This document shows, in pieces, positions 7,640 to 18,013 of a stretch of DNA of 64,000 bases. Made by a program: the position numbers and the translations under genes. The notes under the pieces are model-generated. The model was not told the DNA's origin. It searched no databases and was given only the letters and a program-made list of their open reading frames with translations. The first letter of the stretch is position 1; each line of letters opens with the position of its first letter. The DNA is from Ianthella basta (taxonomy: Eukaryota > Porifera > Demospongiae > Verongiida > Ianthellidae): assembly GCA_964019415.1 (NCBI GenBank), contig OZ025868.1:5119871-5183870 (forward strand), given 5' to 3'.

Positions 7640-10419
7640 TATAGTGCCTTCATGCAAGAATGGCCAGAATGACTGAAACACATTGTAGGATGCAAAAGGG
7701 TCCCATTCAAAATGGTGTGCAGCAATAGTAAGAGAGTATTAAGTAAGTTATTCAGTACAGTCCAATAGACCAAAGATTTTGAATTTATGTTGCCATGGTA
7801 ACGGTATGCTGCATAAACACCTGCTAATTATGCGCATTTTTGTGAAAATAAGCATTCTTTTGGACCTATTCTGCCAATAGGGAAGCAGTTGGAGTGAATC
7901 TGTTAATTGTATTGGAATATACAATGTAAAAGGAAATATTTCACAACAGTTTATTTTTCTGCACTATTCCTACTTTACAGTAAGAGGGTTTTCATTTGGC
8001 TAATTATGCGCATTTGTGGGTTGATTAAGTGACCTATTTCGATGCATGTGCTTGGCGAAATGGCATGAAACTCACAGGTATTGGAGTATGTACTAATATT
8101 TAAATTATCACAGAAGGAAACATTTCTAAGTAATTTACATCCAGAGATACAAGAATTTTAATGGGAACTATACAAAGTCTTAAAAAATAGCATATAAATT
8201 CAGTACAAGCAAAAGTCATGCACAGTAACATATAAGTGAGGTGCTCATGGAAAACTTTCTTGCTCTGGCACTTTCCTATGGGACTTGTACTTCTTTACAG
8301 CTTCATTTGCCTGATATCCACTAATTCCTTCTCTGTATGCATGAATGTAGTCCCTTGATTTCCGGAAATACTTGCGTATGGCATCAAGTGAAACACTTTC
8401 CAATGCTGGTGTCACTGTGTTCTGCAAGCCCACAAAAGAGTAGTTGCAGTGGTTCCGGGCATAGACTTTAGCCCTACCCCACACCCGTTCTATGGGGTTA
8501 AGCTCAGGGTGAAATTTGGGAATGAACATAGCCCGGTAGTTAAAGCGGACTAACAGTCTTTCAACTTTGTTCTTTTCATTACGAAAATCGTCATGTGATG
8601 CCAAAATTTCTATCATTTGCTCCTTCACAAGTTTGTGTGTATTCACTCCCCTCTCCTCTAGCACCATTCGCAAGCCTTTGGGGCGACCATCCGAAAGAGT
8701 CATTGTCTGAGGAGCCCCATTGATTGTGTACAACGAAGAAGGTCTCATTACAGGTGCTTTTCCGCCAGGCTTGACATTCATCCGATGAGCAACAAGGGCA
8801 TCATCATCATATGTCATGTGAATTTTGGCCTGGTCAAATACAAAGATAACATCATAAGTTTCTGGTGGGTACTTAAAGGCTGCAATCTGAGCAGCTTTGG
8901 CGACTTGAAGACAGAAGTTGTCTGCAGTGAAGTACCCTTCATGCTCCTCACCAATATGCATAACCTCCCTGGCATAGATTGGTACATCTTGTCCAAGTTC
9001 ATCCCTTCTGGCTATCTCAGACTGTGAGAGTCTGAGGTAACCATTGAATTCATCAATAAAATCTGTGACCATTATCCCCCTGCCCTGATCCTTGGGACGT
9101 AGTGGCCCAGAACCTTTCTCATGCCAAGCGTAGACCCTCCCTTCATTTGAGTGGAACACCGTCTCATCATGAAAGATTAGCACAACATGCTTGTCAGCAC
9201 TGGAGTTGCCCAATGCGTATGGATGAATTCCATCTGAGCAGGTTGGAGGTGGCTTGTGGGTTGCTTCCAGAGTACACAGAACATCCATGAATTTGACACG
9301 ATCTGCTTTGACGTCGGAGCGCTCATGACCATCAACGAAACCTTTAGATATTTGGGAATATTGAAAGCCAGCCTTCTTCATCAACTTCCAAGCTGTCACT
9401 GATCCAATTTTACTCTGTGATGGTTGGGAATTTTGGATGGAAGGCAAGAGATGGCTATTTATCCAATTTTTAAATTTTGCAACTGTGAGGTCTGAGTTTC
9501 TTTTCGCAGTCTCGGCCCTCAACCATTTGGTAGCCTTAGAAAGGACCTTTTCGTCATTAAGCAAGATGTTGCGCTTCCATGTTCCTCGCTCTTCGGGTAC
9601 AATATCTCCACTGCTCACATAGAAGTCAGAGTGCCATCGCCTAAGCGACCGTTCAGAGGAAGGGACATATTTTGCTGCCACCTCTGCAGCCTTAGACCTA
9701 CTCATATCAGCCTCACGCATGAGAACCTCAACGAGGAGAATTCCTTGAACATGCATAGCTTCAGCCACCTGATCTGAACTCCATTCCCTCAGTATTGATC
9801 GAGCTTCCTCGTAGGTGAATGCATACTCTTCATCTTCGGACTGCTCGTCACTGCTGTCATTTTCCATGCTACCTTCACTTATTGCTGTTGCTACCTCTCC
9901 TGTAGAAGTCTCAGCAGGTTGCACACTAGCTTCTGTGCCATGAACCTGTGTCTCAGATGGCAATGGCGACACTTCGCTTGTAGAAACTCTCTTGCTACGA
10001 ACTTTTTCCATTCTTTCTCGCATTCGCTTCCGTGAAGACCACCTGTTACGCGTTTCAGACATGATTTGATCGAAATTCGCTCCGTACAGGGCTAGATAAT
10101 CGCTCGAGACCGGCGGAGTTCATTTTATAGAACGACGAACAAAATGGCCGCCACCCGCGAAACCGGAAATAATGCGGAACTTTGCGGTCAAGTTTACGGT
10201 GTCGCAATTCTGCGGTTGCATTACGTCATCATAATACGCTAATCTGATTGGCTGGAAACGGTATCTGAGCCAGGAAGCCGGCTACATCATTTTTGACTTC
10301 AGATTCGAACTCTACGCATCCGAAAACCTCTAAGTGAATGTTTACACAGTCTTAGTGACGTCACAAACCATGATACAAGGAGAAAAGGAAGTTGGCCATT
10401 CTTGCGTGAATGCACTATA
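7640..10419 (-). mobile_element. Intact DDE DNA transposon with TIRs
   Basis: About 2.78 kb bounded by inverted repeats of roughly 26 bases: TATAGTGCCTTCATGCAAGA at 7640 and, read inward from 10419, TATAGTGCATTCACGCAAGA, both continuing ATGGCCA. The TA at each outer edge is compatible with a TA target duplication, as in Tc1/mariner-type elements. It contains one uninterrupted transposase gene on the minus strand, about 600 bases of non-coding sequence on the left side with CTAATTATGCGCATTT present twice (about 7826 and 7999), and a short right leader. It lies 1.1 kb upstream of the Ig exon of gene B. Confidence 0.85.
8245..10062 (-). CDS. DDE transposase (IS630/Tc1-like, DDE_3 style), 605 aa
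   Basis: Single-exon, fully open 605-codon gene that would catalyse cut-and-paste transposition of the 7640-10419 element. It has a basic N-terminus (RKRMRERMEKVRSKR), an acidic linker (about 68-80), a helical putative DNA-binding region (about 85-235), and an RNase-H-fold catalytic core. Candidate catalytic acids are D299 (LIFHDETVF), D410 (FVFDQAKIH) and E525 (HPELNPIERVWGRAK). The spacing D410-E525 is much longer than the 34-35 residues of classical Tc1, because of an insertion around 430-500. The NPIE-x-x-W block is typical of the IS630/Tc1/DDE_3 group. The start was chosen as the first ATG after an AT-rich leader. No stop or frameshift, so possibly active. Confidence 0.85.
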   Translation of the reverse strand: MSETRNRWSSRKRMRERMEKVRSKRVSTSEVSPLPSETQVHGTEASVQPAETSTGEVATAISEGSMENDSSDEQSEDEEYAFTYEEARSILREWSSDQVAEAMHVQGILLVEVLMREADMSRSKAAEVAAKYVPSSERSLRRWHSDFYVSSGDIVPEERGTWKRNILLNDEKVLSKATKWLRAETAKRNSDLTVAKFKNWINSHLLPSIQNSQPSQSKIGSVTAWKLMKKAGFQYSQISKGFVDGHERSDVKADRVKFMDVLCTLEATHKPPPTCSDGIHPYALGNSSADKHVVLIFHDETVFHSNEGRVYAWHEKGSGPLRPKDQGRGIMVTDFIDEFNGYLRLSQSEIARRDELGQDVPIYAREVMHIGEEHEGYFTADNFCLQVAKAAQIAAFKYPPETYDVIFVFDQAKIHMTYDDDALVAHRMNVKPGGKAPVMRPSSLYTINGAPQTMTLSDGRPKGLRMVLEERGVNTHKLVKEQMIEILASHDDFRNEKNKVERLLVRFNYRAMFIPKFHPELNPIERVWGRAKVYARNHCNYSFVGLQNTVTPALESVSLDAIRKYFRKSRDYIHAYREGISGYQANEAVKKYKSHRKVPEQESFP

Positions 10420-10882
10420 CAATCGATGAATCTACATAGTATGTAAGAGAGGTGATGGAGGGCAGCAGCGACTTATGCAATGCAAAATTAACAGTGTAAG
10501 AGAACATCACTTGATTAGCATGCAGAAACTGCCAAGCGTTAATATATATGGAGTAGTTTCGCGAAACTTCAAATTTGCTTTCACAGTTTCTGTCATCGCT
10601 TAAATTCAGGCCATGCATTAGCTTACAGTACATGTAACTGCCAAACCAGTAGAGGTGGCTTGAAACTTCAACATACCAGGGTGCATGGTGCTATAAAATT
10701 AGTATTAAACAATACTGTGTGTCAGAAACCTGGCATTGGTGGCAACTTTGGCAACATGTCTGTAGCCACTTTGACGAAGCAGTGGTGGCTTGCACCCAAA
10801 ATGTAGTCTTGTACCCAACTCCTATTATCCATGAGCTGAGTATTGCAACAGATACAGTACGATTGATTGTGGAGAAATACAG
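10420..10882. other. No gene recognised
   Basis: Sequence between the DDE transposon and the 60-bp palindrome. Nothing identifiable. Confidence 0.4.
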
Positions 10883-10942
10883 TAGGAGATAGAAGTGAGA
10901 CTACCCAAACCGCGGTTTGGGTAGTCTCACTTCTATCTCCTA
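10883..10942. repeat. Perfect 60-bp palindrome without spacer
   Basis: Thirty-base arms meet at CCG|CGG with no loop (TAGGAGATAGAAGTGAGACT and its exact complement). It immediately precedes a TCTATATT-type short tandem repeat and a long GT-rich array. Confidence 0.97.
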
Positions 10943-11009
10943 TTTCTATTTCTATATTCTATTTCTATATTTCTATATTCTATTTCTATATTTCTATATT
11001 CTATTTCCT
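10943..11009. repeat. TTTCTATATTCTA tandem repeat
   Basis: Short units of TTTCTATATTCTA and TTTCTATA repeated across about 67 bases, directly abutting the palindrome. Confidence 0.9.
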
Positions 11010-11384
11010 ATGTGTGTGGGCACGCTTGTGTGTGTGCTGTACATGTGTGCGTGTGTGTGTGTGTGCGTGTGCACGATTGTGTGTGTACTGTACATGTGTG
11101 TGTGCGCGCATGTGTGTGGGCACGCTTGTGCGTGTGCTGTACATGTGTGTGTATGTGTGTGTGTGTGTGTGCACGCTTGTGTGTGTACTGTACATGTGTG
11201 TGTGTGTGTGTGCACGCTTGTGTGTGTACTGTACATGTGTGCGTGTGTGTGTGTGTCTGTGTGCATGCTTGTGTGTGTACTGTACACGTGTGTGTGTGTG
11301 CACGCTTGTGTGTGTACTGTACATGTGTGTGTGTGCGTGTGTGTGTGACTGTACATGTGTGTGTGTGCGCATGTGTGTGTGTTG

Positions 11385-11450
<66 letters not shown>

Positions 11451-11512
11451 GTACATGTGTGTGTGTGCGCATGTGTGTGTGTGCGCATGTGTGCACGCTT
11501 GTGTGTGTGCTG

Positions 11513-11546
<34 letters not shown>

Positions 11547-11732
11547 TGATTGTGTGTGTACTGTACATGTGTGTGTGCGTGTGTGTGTGTGCTGTACATG
11601 TGTGTGTGTGTGTGTGTGCATGATTGTGTGTGTACTGTACATGTGTGTGCGTGTGTGTGTGTGTGTGCTGTACATGTGTGTGTGTGCGTGTGCATGATTG
11701 TGTGTGTACTGTACATGTGTGTGTGTGCATGC
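11010..11732. repeat. Compound GT minisatellite with CTGTACATGTGTG units
   Basis: About 720 bases of (GT)n punctuated by a regular higher-order unit: GCACGCTTGTGTGTGTACTG followed by TACATGTGTGTG. The word TGTACATGTGTG occurs more than a dozen times, roughly every 35-60 bases. Long Cys/Val/His open frames in all six frames here are artefacts of the repeat. Confidence 0.95.
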
Positions 11733-11781
11733 GCACGCTGCACCTAGATCTACTGTGCCCTGATCATGACCCAATGAGTAC

Positions 11782-11835
11782 ACTGCACTGACGAGCCCCA
11801 AAGAGGGCGAAACAGCCTCAGTAGCTGTCTGCAGT
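11782..11835 (+). ncRNA. Type I hammerhead ribozyme motif
   Basis: All conserved parts are present in order. Helix I is ACTGCA (11782-11787) pairing with TGCAGT (11830-11835). The core is CTGACGA (11788-11794). Helix II is GCCC/GGGC with loop CAAAGA (11795-11808). GAAAC is at 11809-11813. Helix III is ACAGC/GCTGT with a 7-base loop (11812-11828). The cleavage triplet GTC ends at 11829. Open at helix I, hence type I. Such ribozymes occur in animal retroelements (Penelope-like elements, retrozymes), where they process transcripts; no retroelement gene is visible next to this one. Activity is predicted from sequence only. Confidence 0.8.
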
Positions 11836-12044
11836 TCTCTCGTCACTGTGTTTGTTTGTGTGTGTGTGTGGTCATATATCATAGATAGTAGACTCCTTTT
11901 GTAAACAATGCACAAGTATGGTTTCCAACCAAACATTATAACTCTTATCTGAACTATAATTTTTTCTGTCTTTCACATTCAAGCATAGAGCAGCCAAAAT
12001 GAAAACATTTGCAGAAGAGGAACTCTGGCCAATGTGTTTTTCAG

Positions 12045-12047
<3 letters not shown>

Positions 12048-12092
<45 letters not shown>
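12048..12092. repeat. (GT)n microsatellite
   Basis: Uninterrupted GT repeat. Confidence 0.96.
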
Positions 12093-12095
<3 letters not shown>

Positions 12096-12760
12096 ATAGC
12101 CTGATCTACTGTATCCCTAACCTAGGGTATCCTGACGTATTGTGCTCCTGACTTATTTGCTATGACATCACGTGACATCACTGGTGATATCACCAGTGAC
12201 ATCACAGACTAACCCCCTGTAAGTGTGTTAATGACTGGAAATTGGTCATTATCCCCACCTTTTACCTAAAGTACAGGTTTCCAGTTATAACTACCCTGTG
12301 TGATGGTTTGGGCAAAAATGTATGGATTGCAAACTGAAGTGTTCTCTATGGTCTATACACACAAAGTATGGCAACGGGTACACTCAAAAGTTGTTCACAT
12401 GTCACACTCCATGCAAAGTCAATTTATGTACGGCTACAGGGGATCACTTGGTGCCATTAAACTTCACTTCGGAATACTGGACTGTAAACCACTCATTATC
12501 AGGAGCTTTGATGGGGCGCTGTTCTGGGCTCTTCCAATCAAGCACTGCATAGTTCTGAAAACAACACACACATCTGTCACATCATGAAAGTGTAGCAATG
12601 AACACACATGTACATCAATACCCTACCAACAGAACAGTGTCATGGAATAGTGGTTCATGATTAGAACACGACCACCCTTTCAGTGTGCATAGAGTTTGCC
12701 ATTGTGCCTGAATCCATGTGAGTGTACATGCAGTACAAATCACTATTGTGCACACCTACG
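12093..12760. other. No gene recognised; contains a short palindrome
   Basis: CACTGGTGATATCACCAGTG at 12179-12198 is a perfect 20-base palindrome flanked by near-symmetrical GTGACAT/ACATCAC. Otherwise unremarkable. Confidence 0.5.
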
Positions 12761-12834
12761 TAGTCTTGCGTAGCCAGACCGCCATTTTGGTCACGCGCAG
12801 ACTCCACCCTCCCAAAAAGACGGTCTGGGGACAT
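12761..12834. repeat. TAGTCT-family terminal repeat
   Basis: TAGTCTTGCGTAGCCAGACC, then GCCATTTTGGTCACGCGCAG, to GACGGTCTGGGGAC. The same block is found inverted at 29862-29933, and the outer 20 bases resemble the TIRs of the elements at 44702-45111 and 31931-32547. Confidence 0.75.
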
Positions 12835-14873
12835 TAGGCCTTCGGTTTAGTGCAGGAAGTCAGCGAAAAGTTGGACCGTCGCTAATTAATAAGCCCGTAT
12901 ACGGCGAAGAGGTCAGTTTGTCACCTCACGGTTGTGGTTGCAGCCATGGAGGTGTCAGGGCCACACGTGACTCAAAGGAATGCAGTAATTCAATTAAGCA
13001 CACAACCACGTATAGAAGGAGTGCAGTCAGTATTCCACTCTTTCTCTCTGTAGTTTCGCGCAGCAACAAGATGAGCAGGACCTATATTATATGTACTACA
13101 TTAGTTACTACTGTATTCTTTGTACATAAATTTTGTGTGGGCATAATTTTCGTGGATGGAGGCAACCACAAAAATTTCCACACAACGAAATTTTCAACAA
13201 TTACGGTAAATTAGAAGCCAGCAATTACCTGTCTGTTATCTTCACTTCCAGTGGCAGCAGTTAACTGGTTACTGCAGTAGAGCAAAAATAGACAACATAC
13301 ACAATAACACCACACACCAAGCAATTCACTGCACTACAGCAAACACTAGTCAGAGGCGGTGGAAGCTTCTGCAAAGTGGGAGGGGGGTTTAATGGCATTA
13401 AATAGTTAAGGACTGTTAAAATGACTTACTAAAGGCACAGCTACAGTAAATGGATTTCTATTTAGAACACAATAATTTGGTATTATATTATCTTAGCATG
13501 ATTTCAAGCTCGCATCAATTCTTTCAAGAATCTATCCTCCTGCTAATCCTCCTCTTCAACTGGTGGCCATTTTAAGCTCAGACAATTAATTAGCAACAGC
13601 TACAGCTGTTAAATAGGAATTGTAGCTTCAATATGGGGGGCTCCAGCCCCTCCTTCCACCCTATTCTGCTACCTGTGCTACTGTACTATAATATACATTC
13701 TTTGATGATATGATAAATAACAGTGTTCCTATTGCAACGTTGATCCATCTTTGACTAGTGCAGGAGGGAAGCTACTACCATATTTGTCCGAATAGAGGCC
13801 CAGGCCTCTATTTCTCTCCAGGAGTTTTGACTCGGCCCCTATTCGAGCCTTGCTTCCATTAAAATCTGGCCTAAAATGAGCTGATACCTAGCCATGTTCC
13901 CTATGTAAAACCTGTGACTATACACATGGCTGTTGTTGAGATACGCACACTGATCTAGGATGAGCTACGTAGTTGTGAGAAGTCACCATGTTCACAACTC
14001 AGTCTAGTCCAGCAATGTCCATCTCCCTCACAGTGGCCTCTTTCACAGATCTACTGTGCACATTCCATACCTTCAGCTGGAGGAAGATCCATGTAATGCG
14101 AGTTCTCTGGGACATTGCTATAGCAGCGAGGACTCTAGTCAGTCACCATGCGTCGTGCTGCGTTCAATTCATCCCTACATAGCGTGCACCTCAGATGTCG
14201 AAGTGTTTCAGTATGAGTTTCCAGACCTGGCGTCAATTCGAGACCTGGTCTCTATTAAAGTAATTGTGGCTCTGACCCACAGCCTCTATTTGAGCCCAGC
14301 TTCTATACAAACAAACACAGTATCTATAACATATTCAAAATCATGGTAGACACTTTGACCAGGGTTAAGCTCTGAAGCTATACAACTACGTATTACGTAA
14401 GCTTTCTAGAGCTCATTAAAGATTAGACTGTATATTTTCTTTGTCAACAACTCTAATCAAATAAATTATTGCTCAATGCAAGTTTGAGCCAGTGGAAACA
14501 TCAACCTAGTACGAGGCAGGCATTTAGTTCCATCAAGCTATGTGTACTTCCTCAAAAAGTATCTGTACACAAAAAGATACCTCTAAACACCAAAATGTCA
14601 ACATCAACCAACCCCACAATAGATACTCTATGGCAAGCTAATACTTCTTACTGTGCCCATACTGTACCCGCCCGTCCGTGTAGAGACATGCACACTGCAA
14701 GAGAATCTCAGCATTTCCGTGGGTGGTAGGGCATAGTTGCAGACAAAAAGATGACCATTTGTGCATCATGCACTTCACTTGTTTGCTCAAACACTCAATA
14801 TTCAGTTTTACACTTCTAACAAAGTGTTTGGCTGCACCTGAAGAGTGTGCCATTTCTTAACAATTAAACAAAT
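12835..14873. other. No gene recognised
   Basis: Non-coding sequence. Two decayed copies of a repeat with AGGCCTCTATTT / CAGCCTCTATTTGAGCCC words lie at about 13780-13870 and 14180-14310. No domain-bearing frame. Confidence 0.4.
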
Positions 14874-14992
14874 AAAGGTTGTTACACAGTGGAGCATCAA
14901 CCATGGTCCCTACATGCAAGAATGTTGCACCATAATTCTACACCCTTGCAAGTAGGGATGATGGTTAATGCTCCACTGTGTAACAGCCTTTA
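14874..14992. repeat. Foldback repeat; right half recurs at 42.96 kb
   Basis: AAAGGTTGTTACACAGTGGA and onward (14874-14920) is the reverse complement of 14945-14992 with a few mismatches. The right arm and the following 60 bases recur at 42964-43085 (GGTTAATGCTCCACTGTGTA). Confidence 0.8.
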
Positions 14993-15060
14993 CTTGTTTC
15001 TGTCCTTTTTATGTCATCTGTACATCCTTACTATTTTTGTAGAAAAATTTTACTATTTCT

Positions 15061-15913
15061 TGTTTCTGTACTTTGATAGTGTAGCTAACTGTAGATACAT
15101 ACTAATCCACAAACATAGGATGTTGAAGCTGTTTTTGGACCCTATTTCTGTACGTAATCTTTGTGCTCGAGGTTTCAGCTAGCTAAGTACCTACGTACTA
15201 GGCTCCGGGCGCACCCACCAAAAAGAACGCAGAAACAGCGTCCGGAAGCCAACCCATAGTAATTAACAATGGTGGGGAAATGCACAAACACGAATGTCCT
15301 TCAAACCGTGCGTAATCAAATTTTGGTCAAGGCTAGCCACACAAGTACCTACAAACGAACAAATGACGGCATTGCTGAGCTATGGAACTAAATTTGAAGG
15401 AGGGCTAGGCGAGCGAATGTAGCCATAGCGTTCACTTATGTAATCTTAAGATGGCGTCTCTCGCATGGCAATGTCCCCCGAAGGCCAGGAAACCCCCATT
15501 TGCGAAACTTGCTCACGGAGGTTTCTAACTTAAGTACAAAGGAATACAACCAGTTGAAAGTTGCATAATACTGTGGTAAGAGAATATCAATAAGACAAAA
15601 AATGCAAAATGATGAGGTCTTTTTCTGCAAGAGTGCGCAGTTTCACTTGGAAGTAAGGTTAGTCCTGAGTGATATACAACCGACACTTCCTCTTGGGTAG
15701 CCTTTATTGCTAGTTTTTAGCCCTAAACGGTAACAGTGCTACTTTCCATTTTATGTAATACAGCATACAAGCAACCACTGCCATTCCTACATAGACAGCA
15801 CTACTGTGCTGTCTGATAAGGTTACACCAACCCGCTAATGTTGTGACTATCATGATACTGACATTTTGTATTGTGGCAACACAAACAGAAACATTGCATA
15901 ATAAATTGCTTAC
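15061..15913. other. Downstream flank of gene C with degenerate tail-like sequence
   Basis: The segment 15642-15775 is related to 19246-19365 and 42536-42665 (shared minus-strand words around GCTGTATTACATAAA and CTTACTTCC). In the 42.5-kb copy an open frame looks like a receptor tail; here the frame is disrupted. The terminal exon of gene C was not resolved. Confidence 0.35.
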
Positions 15914-15950
15914 CTTATATCAGGTCTTTCGAATGCTGTATCGTTGGTGC
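15914..15950 (-). CDS. Possible small cytoplasmic exon of receptor gene C
   Basis: A 37-base exon predicted from an acceptor (CTTGTGTGCAG), a donor (GTAAGC) and phase compatibility with the preceding TM exon: it enters in phase 1 and leaves in phase 2. It would add TNDTAFERPDIR to the cytoplasmic side. Short and supported only by splice signals. Confidence 0.38.
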
Positions 15951-16031
15951 CTGCACACAAGCAAACAGTGTCTGGGCACGTGCATGCACTTCAACTTTAC
16001 CAGACATGCATACAAACACATATGTACATAC

Positions 16032-16133
16032 CCAGGATAGCCTTTCTTCTGAAAATGCACGCAACAACCACCGTAGCCAATACAAACGGAACACAACAAA
16101 TTAGGATCCCAATGACAGGTCCAATAATGACAC
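16032..16133 (-). CDS. Transmembrane exon of receptor gene C
   Basis: A 34-codon phase 1-1 exon bounded by CCATTTGCAG and GTATGT. It encodes VIIGPVIGILICCVPFVLAT followed by VVVACIF and the basic stop-transfer RRKAIL: a single-pass membrane helix. It lies in the place and phase expected after the stalk exon 16602-16670. It shares no similarity with the TM exon of gene B (4528-4671), although everything upstream is duplicated. The product would be a type I membrane protein with one Ig and one FN3 domain. Confidence 0.72.
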
Positions 16134-16407
16134 CTGCAAATGGTTAAGAACATGTTGCTCAAGTGACAAACAACAGAAGAAACAATGGATGAAATATGTA
16201 CACCAGAATTGCACACTACATTTGCATCATTGCATGTATATGCTGGGTCAGACACTGTGGGTAGGCAATATATTGTATAAGAAGGAAGTACGTATACGAA
16301 TGGTGCAAATAATGGTAAGGTGACACTGCTAAGAATACAGTATATGAAAGGGCCCATTTCTGGCAGAAATACTCTGCTTGGCTAGGGAAAGAAGCCTCTT
16401 TGCTAAG

Positions 16408-16509
16408 CACACCCACCCACCCACCTACCCACACCCACACCCACACCCACACCCACACATACACAACATGCGCACACACATACACACACACAGACACGCG
16501 CATGCGCGT

Positions 16510-16563
<54 letters not shown>

Positions 16564-16586
16564 AGACACGCACACACACACACACT
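16408..16586. repeat. Compound CACCCA / CA microsatellite
   Basis: CACCCACCCACC and ACACCC units followed by (CA)n. Intronic, between the TM and stalk exons of gene C, at the same relative position as the CA repeat in gene B. Confidence 0.96.
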
Positions 16587-16601
16587 TCTAGGTTGGCTCA
16601 C

Positions 16602-16670
16602 CTATCTTTAAAGGTGCACTTGTTACTGCTGGAAAGGGGGTACCAAAGGAATCACAACAGCTGTGCTCGC
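16602..16670 (-). CDS. Stalk exon of receptor gene C
   Basis: A 23-codon phase 1-1 exon homologous to 4821-4904, encoding EHSCCDSFGTPFP, then AVTSAPLKI. It is shorter by one five-residue Ser/Ala/Pro/Thr unit. Acceptor CAAG and donor GTGAGC. Predicted extracellular juxtamembrane stalk; confidence is limited by its size and low complexity. Confidence 0.55.
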
Positions 16671-17508
16671 CTTGCCAAAGTAATGCACTACATAAATGCA
16701 TGATGACTACACTCATACCCAGTTCCTATTCTATTCCAACTTCTGTTCAGGGAGAATATGGCCTGAATTTATCAGGGGCTGAAGCCATTGCCTCCTTAAG
16801 TGTACAAGCTGATATGTCGCAATCCACGTGGCCATGCCTAATTCATGAGTAACTTGCACACAATCGGGTGGTGTAAGCAAGGGTCAGAAGGTGATTGTAT
16901 ACAGCTGTAGTCCTATGGAGGACCCATCCTGATTTAGCTACCTACAGTAAGTCCTACAGGCTTCTGACTGACCACTCTAGTCTACTGTTGGGTGCATCTC
17001 AATAGCAGCCATTGATCTACATGGAAGATATGCATACACATTTCTATGGAAGTCATAGTTGCTCCCTTACAAAATCAAACAAATCATGATCATCCTCCTT
17101 TGTGGTAAGCTTGGAGAGATCTGATGACTGTTTGGTGATTCTGTCCTAAGACCTTTGACTGTGAAGAGTGTTTTCCAGTTTTTGTCGTCTGTAGCCTTCC
17201 CATACACAGGACAGCAGCTCTGCACAGTCAACTATTGAAATTGCTTGGCACACTCCATTGTACTGCCTATGGACTGCCAAAGTTACAGTCACATGAATGA
17301 TTCTGCAAACTACATAATTGATGATGTCGGATTTCAAGCACAGAATGTTGACCCCTAATCAGGCCCTATTTTCCCGGAATGGAAGTTAGAATTGAAAATC
17401 AGGACTGGGTACAAGGTTAAATGACGACCATCTCTACTCAGCATACACATAATTATGGTTAGCTACAAACATAAACTCAAAGAAATTCTGAGTTAACTCC
17501 TTCCTCAC

Positions 17509-17790
17509 CTTCAATAGTGAAGTTCCCTGTGACCTTTGCCCTCTGTCCGTCTGCTCCCTCTCCCTTCCTCACAGCCTCCACCTCAATCCTGTAAGTGGTG
17601 CCAGGTTGGAGGGAGGTCATAGTGTGGGAGGTGTCACTGTCAGCAGGTTGGGTGAAATTGATGGAGCCATCTTGGGTTGAGTGGGACACAGTGAAGGAGT
17701 AGCACTTGGGGTAGCCAGCCGACCAGGTGACACTCAAAGTGGTGGCTGTCCTGCTTGCCAAAGTCAAGGCAGAGAGAGTAATGCTTTCAT
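17509..17790 (-). CDS. FN3 exon of receptor gene C
   Basis: A 94-codon phase 1-1 exon with an intact frame: DESITLSALTLASRTATTL at the start, SVTWSAGYPKCYSF with the core Trp, and LQPGTTYRIEVEAV near the end. Acceptor AACTTTAG, donor GTGAGG. It is the undamaged counterpart of the frameshifted exon in gene B and joins in phase to the Ig exon 18014-18322 and the stalk exon 16602-16670. Of the three copies this gene has the most complete visible structure. Confidence 0.86.
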
Positions 17791-17853
17791 CTAAAGTTAG
17801 AAAGTTTATATAGTTTAAGTTAAGTTTATAAAGTTTATATACATGCTGCAGAG

Positions 17854-17915
17854 TAGTCTATCGAGCTAGACCTCTTTCATGCTTTAACGTGAAAGAGGTC
17901 TAGCTTGATAGACTA
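17854..17915. repeat. 62-bp intronic palindrome (gene C copy)
   Basis: Same structure as 6076-6137, with one mismatch in the right arm (AGCTTGATAG). Confidence 0.93.
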
Positions 17916-18013
17916 GCAGCAGGGACCTAAATATTGTATACAGTTCCAGCGATGTACATTAGGAATATATATGTATTGAATGTATGTGAAATACAAATAA
18001 CTATCAAACTCAC

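Noticed and set aside
10867..11743. Very long open frames in all frames (Cys/Val-rich and His/Thr-rich)
   Set aside because: They arise from the GT/CA minisatellite, which has no stop codon in any frame; no biological protein signature.
11983..12044. Plus-strand mini-exon MKTFAEEELWPMCFS with a GTGAGT donor
   Set aside because: Isolated, no neighbouring plus-strand exons, and the donor merges into the GT microsatellite.
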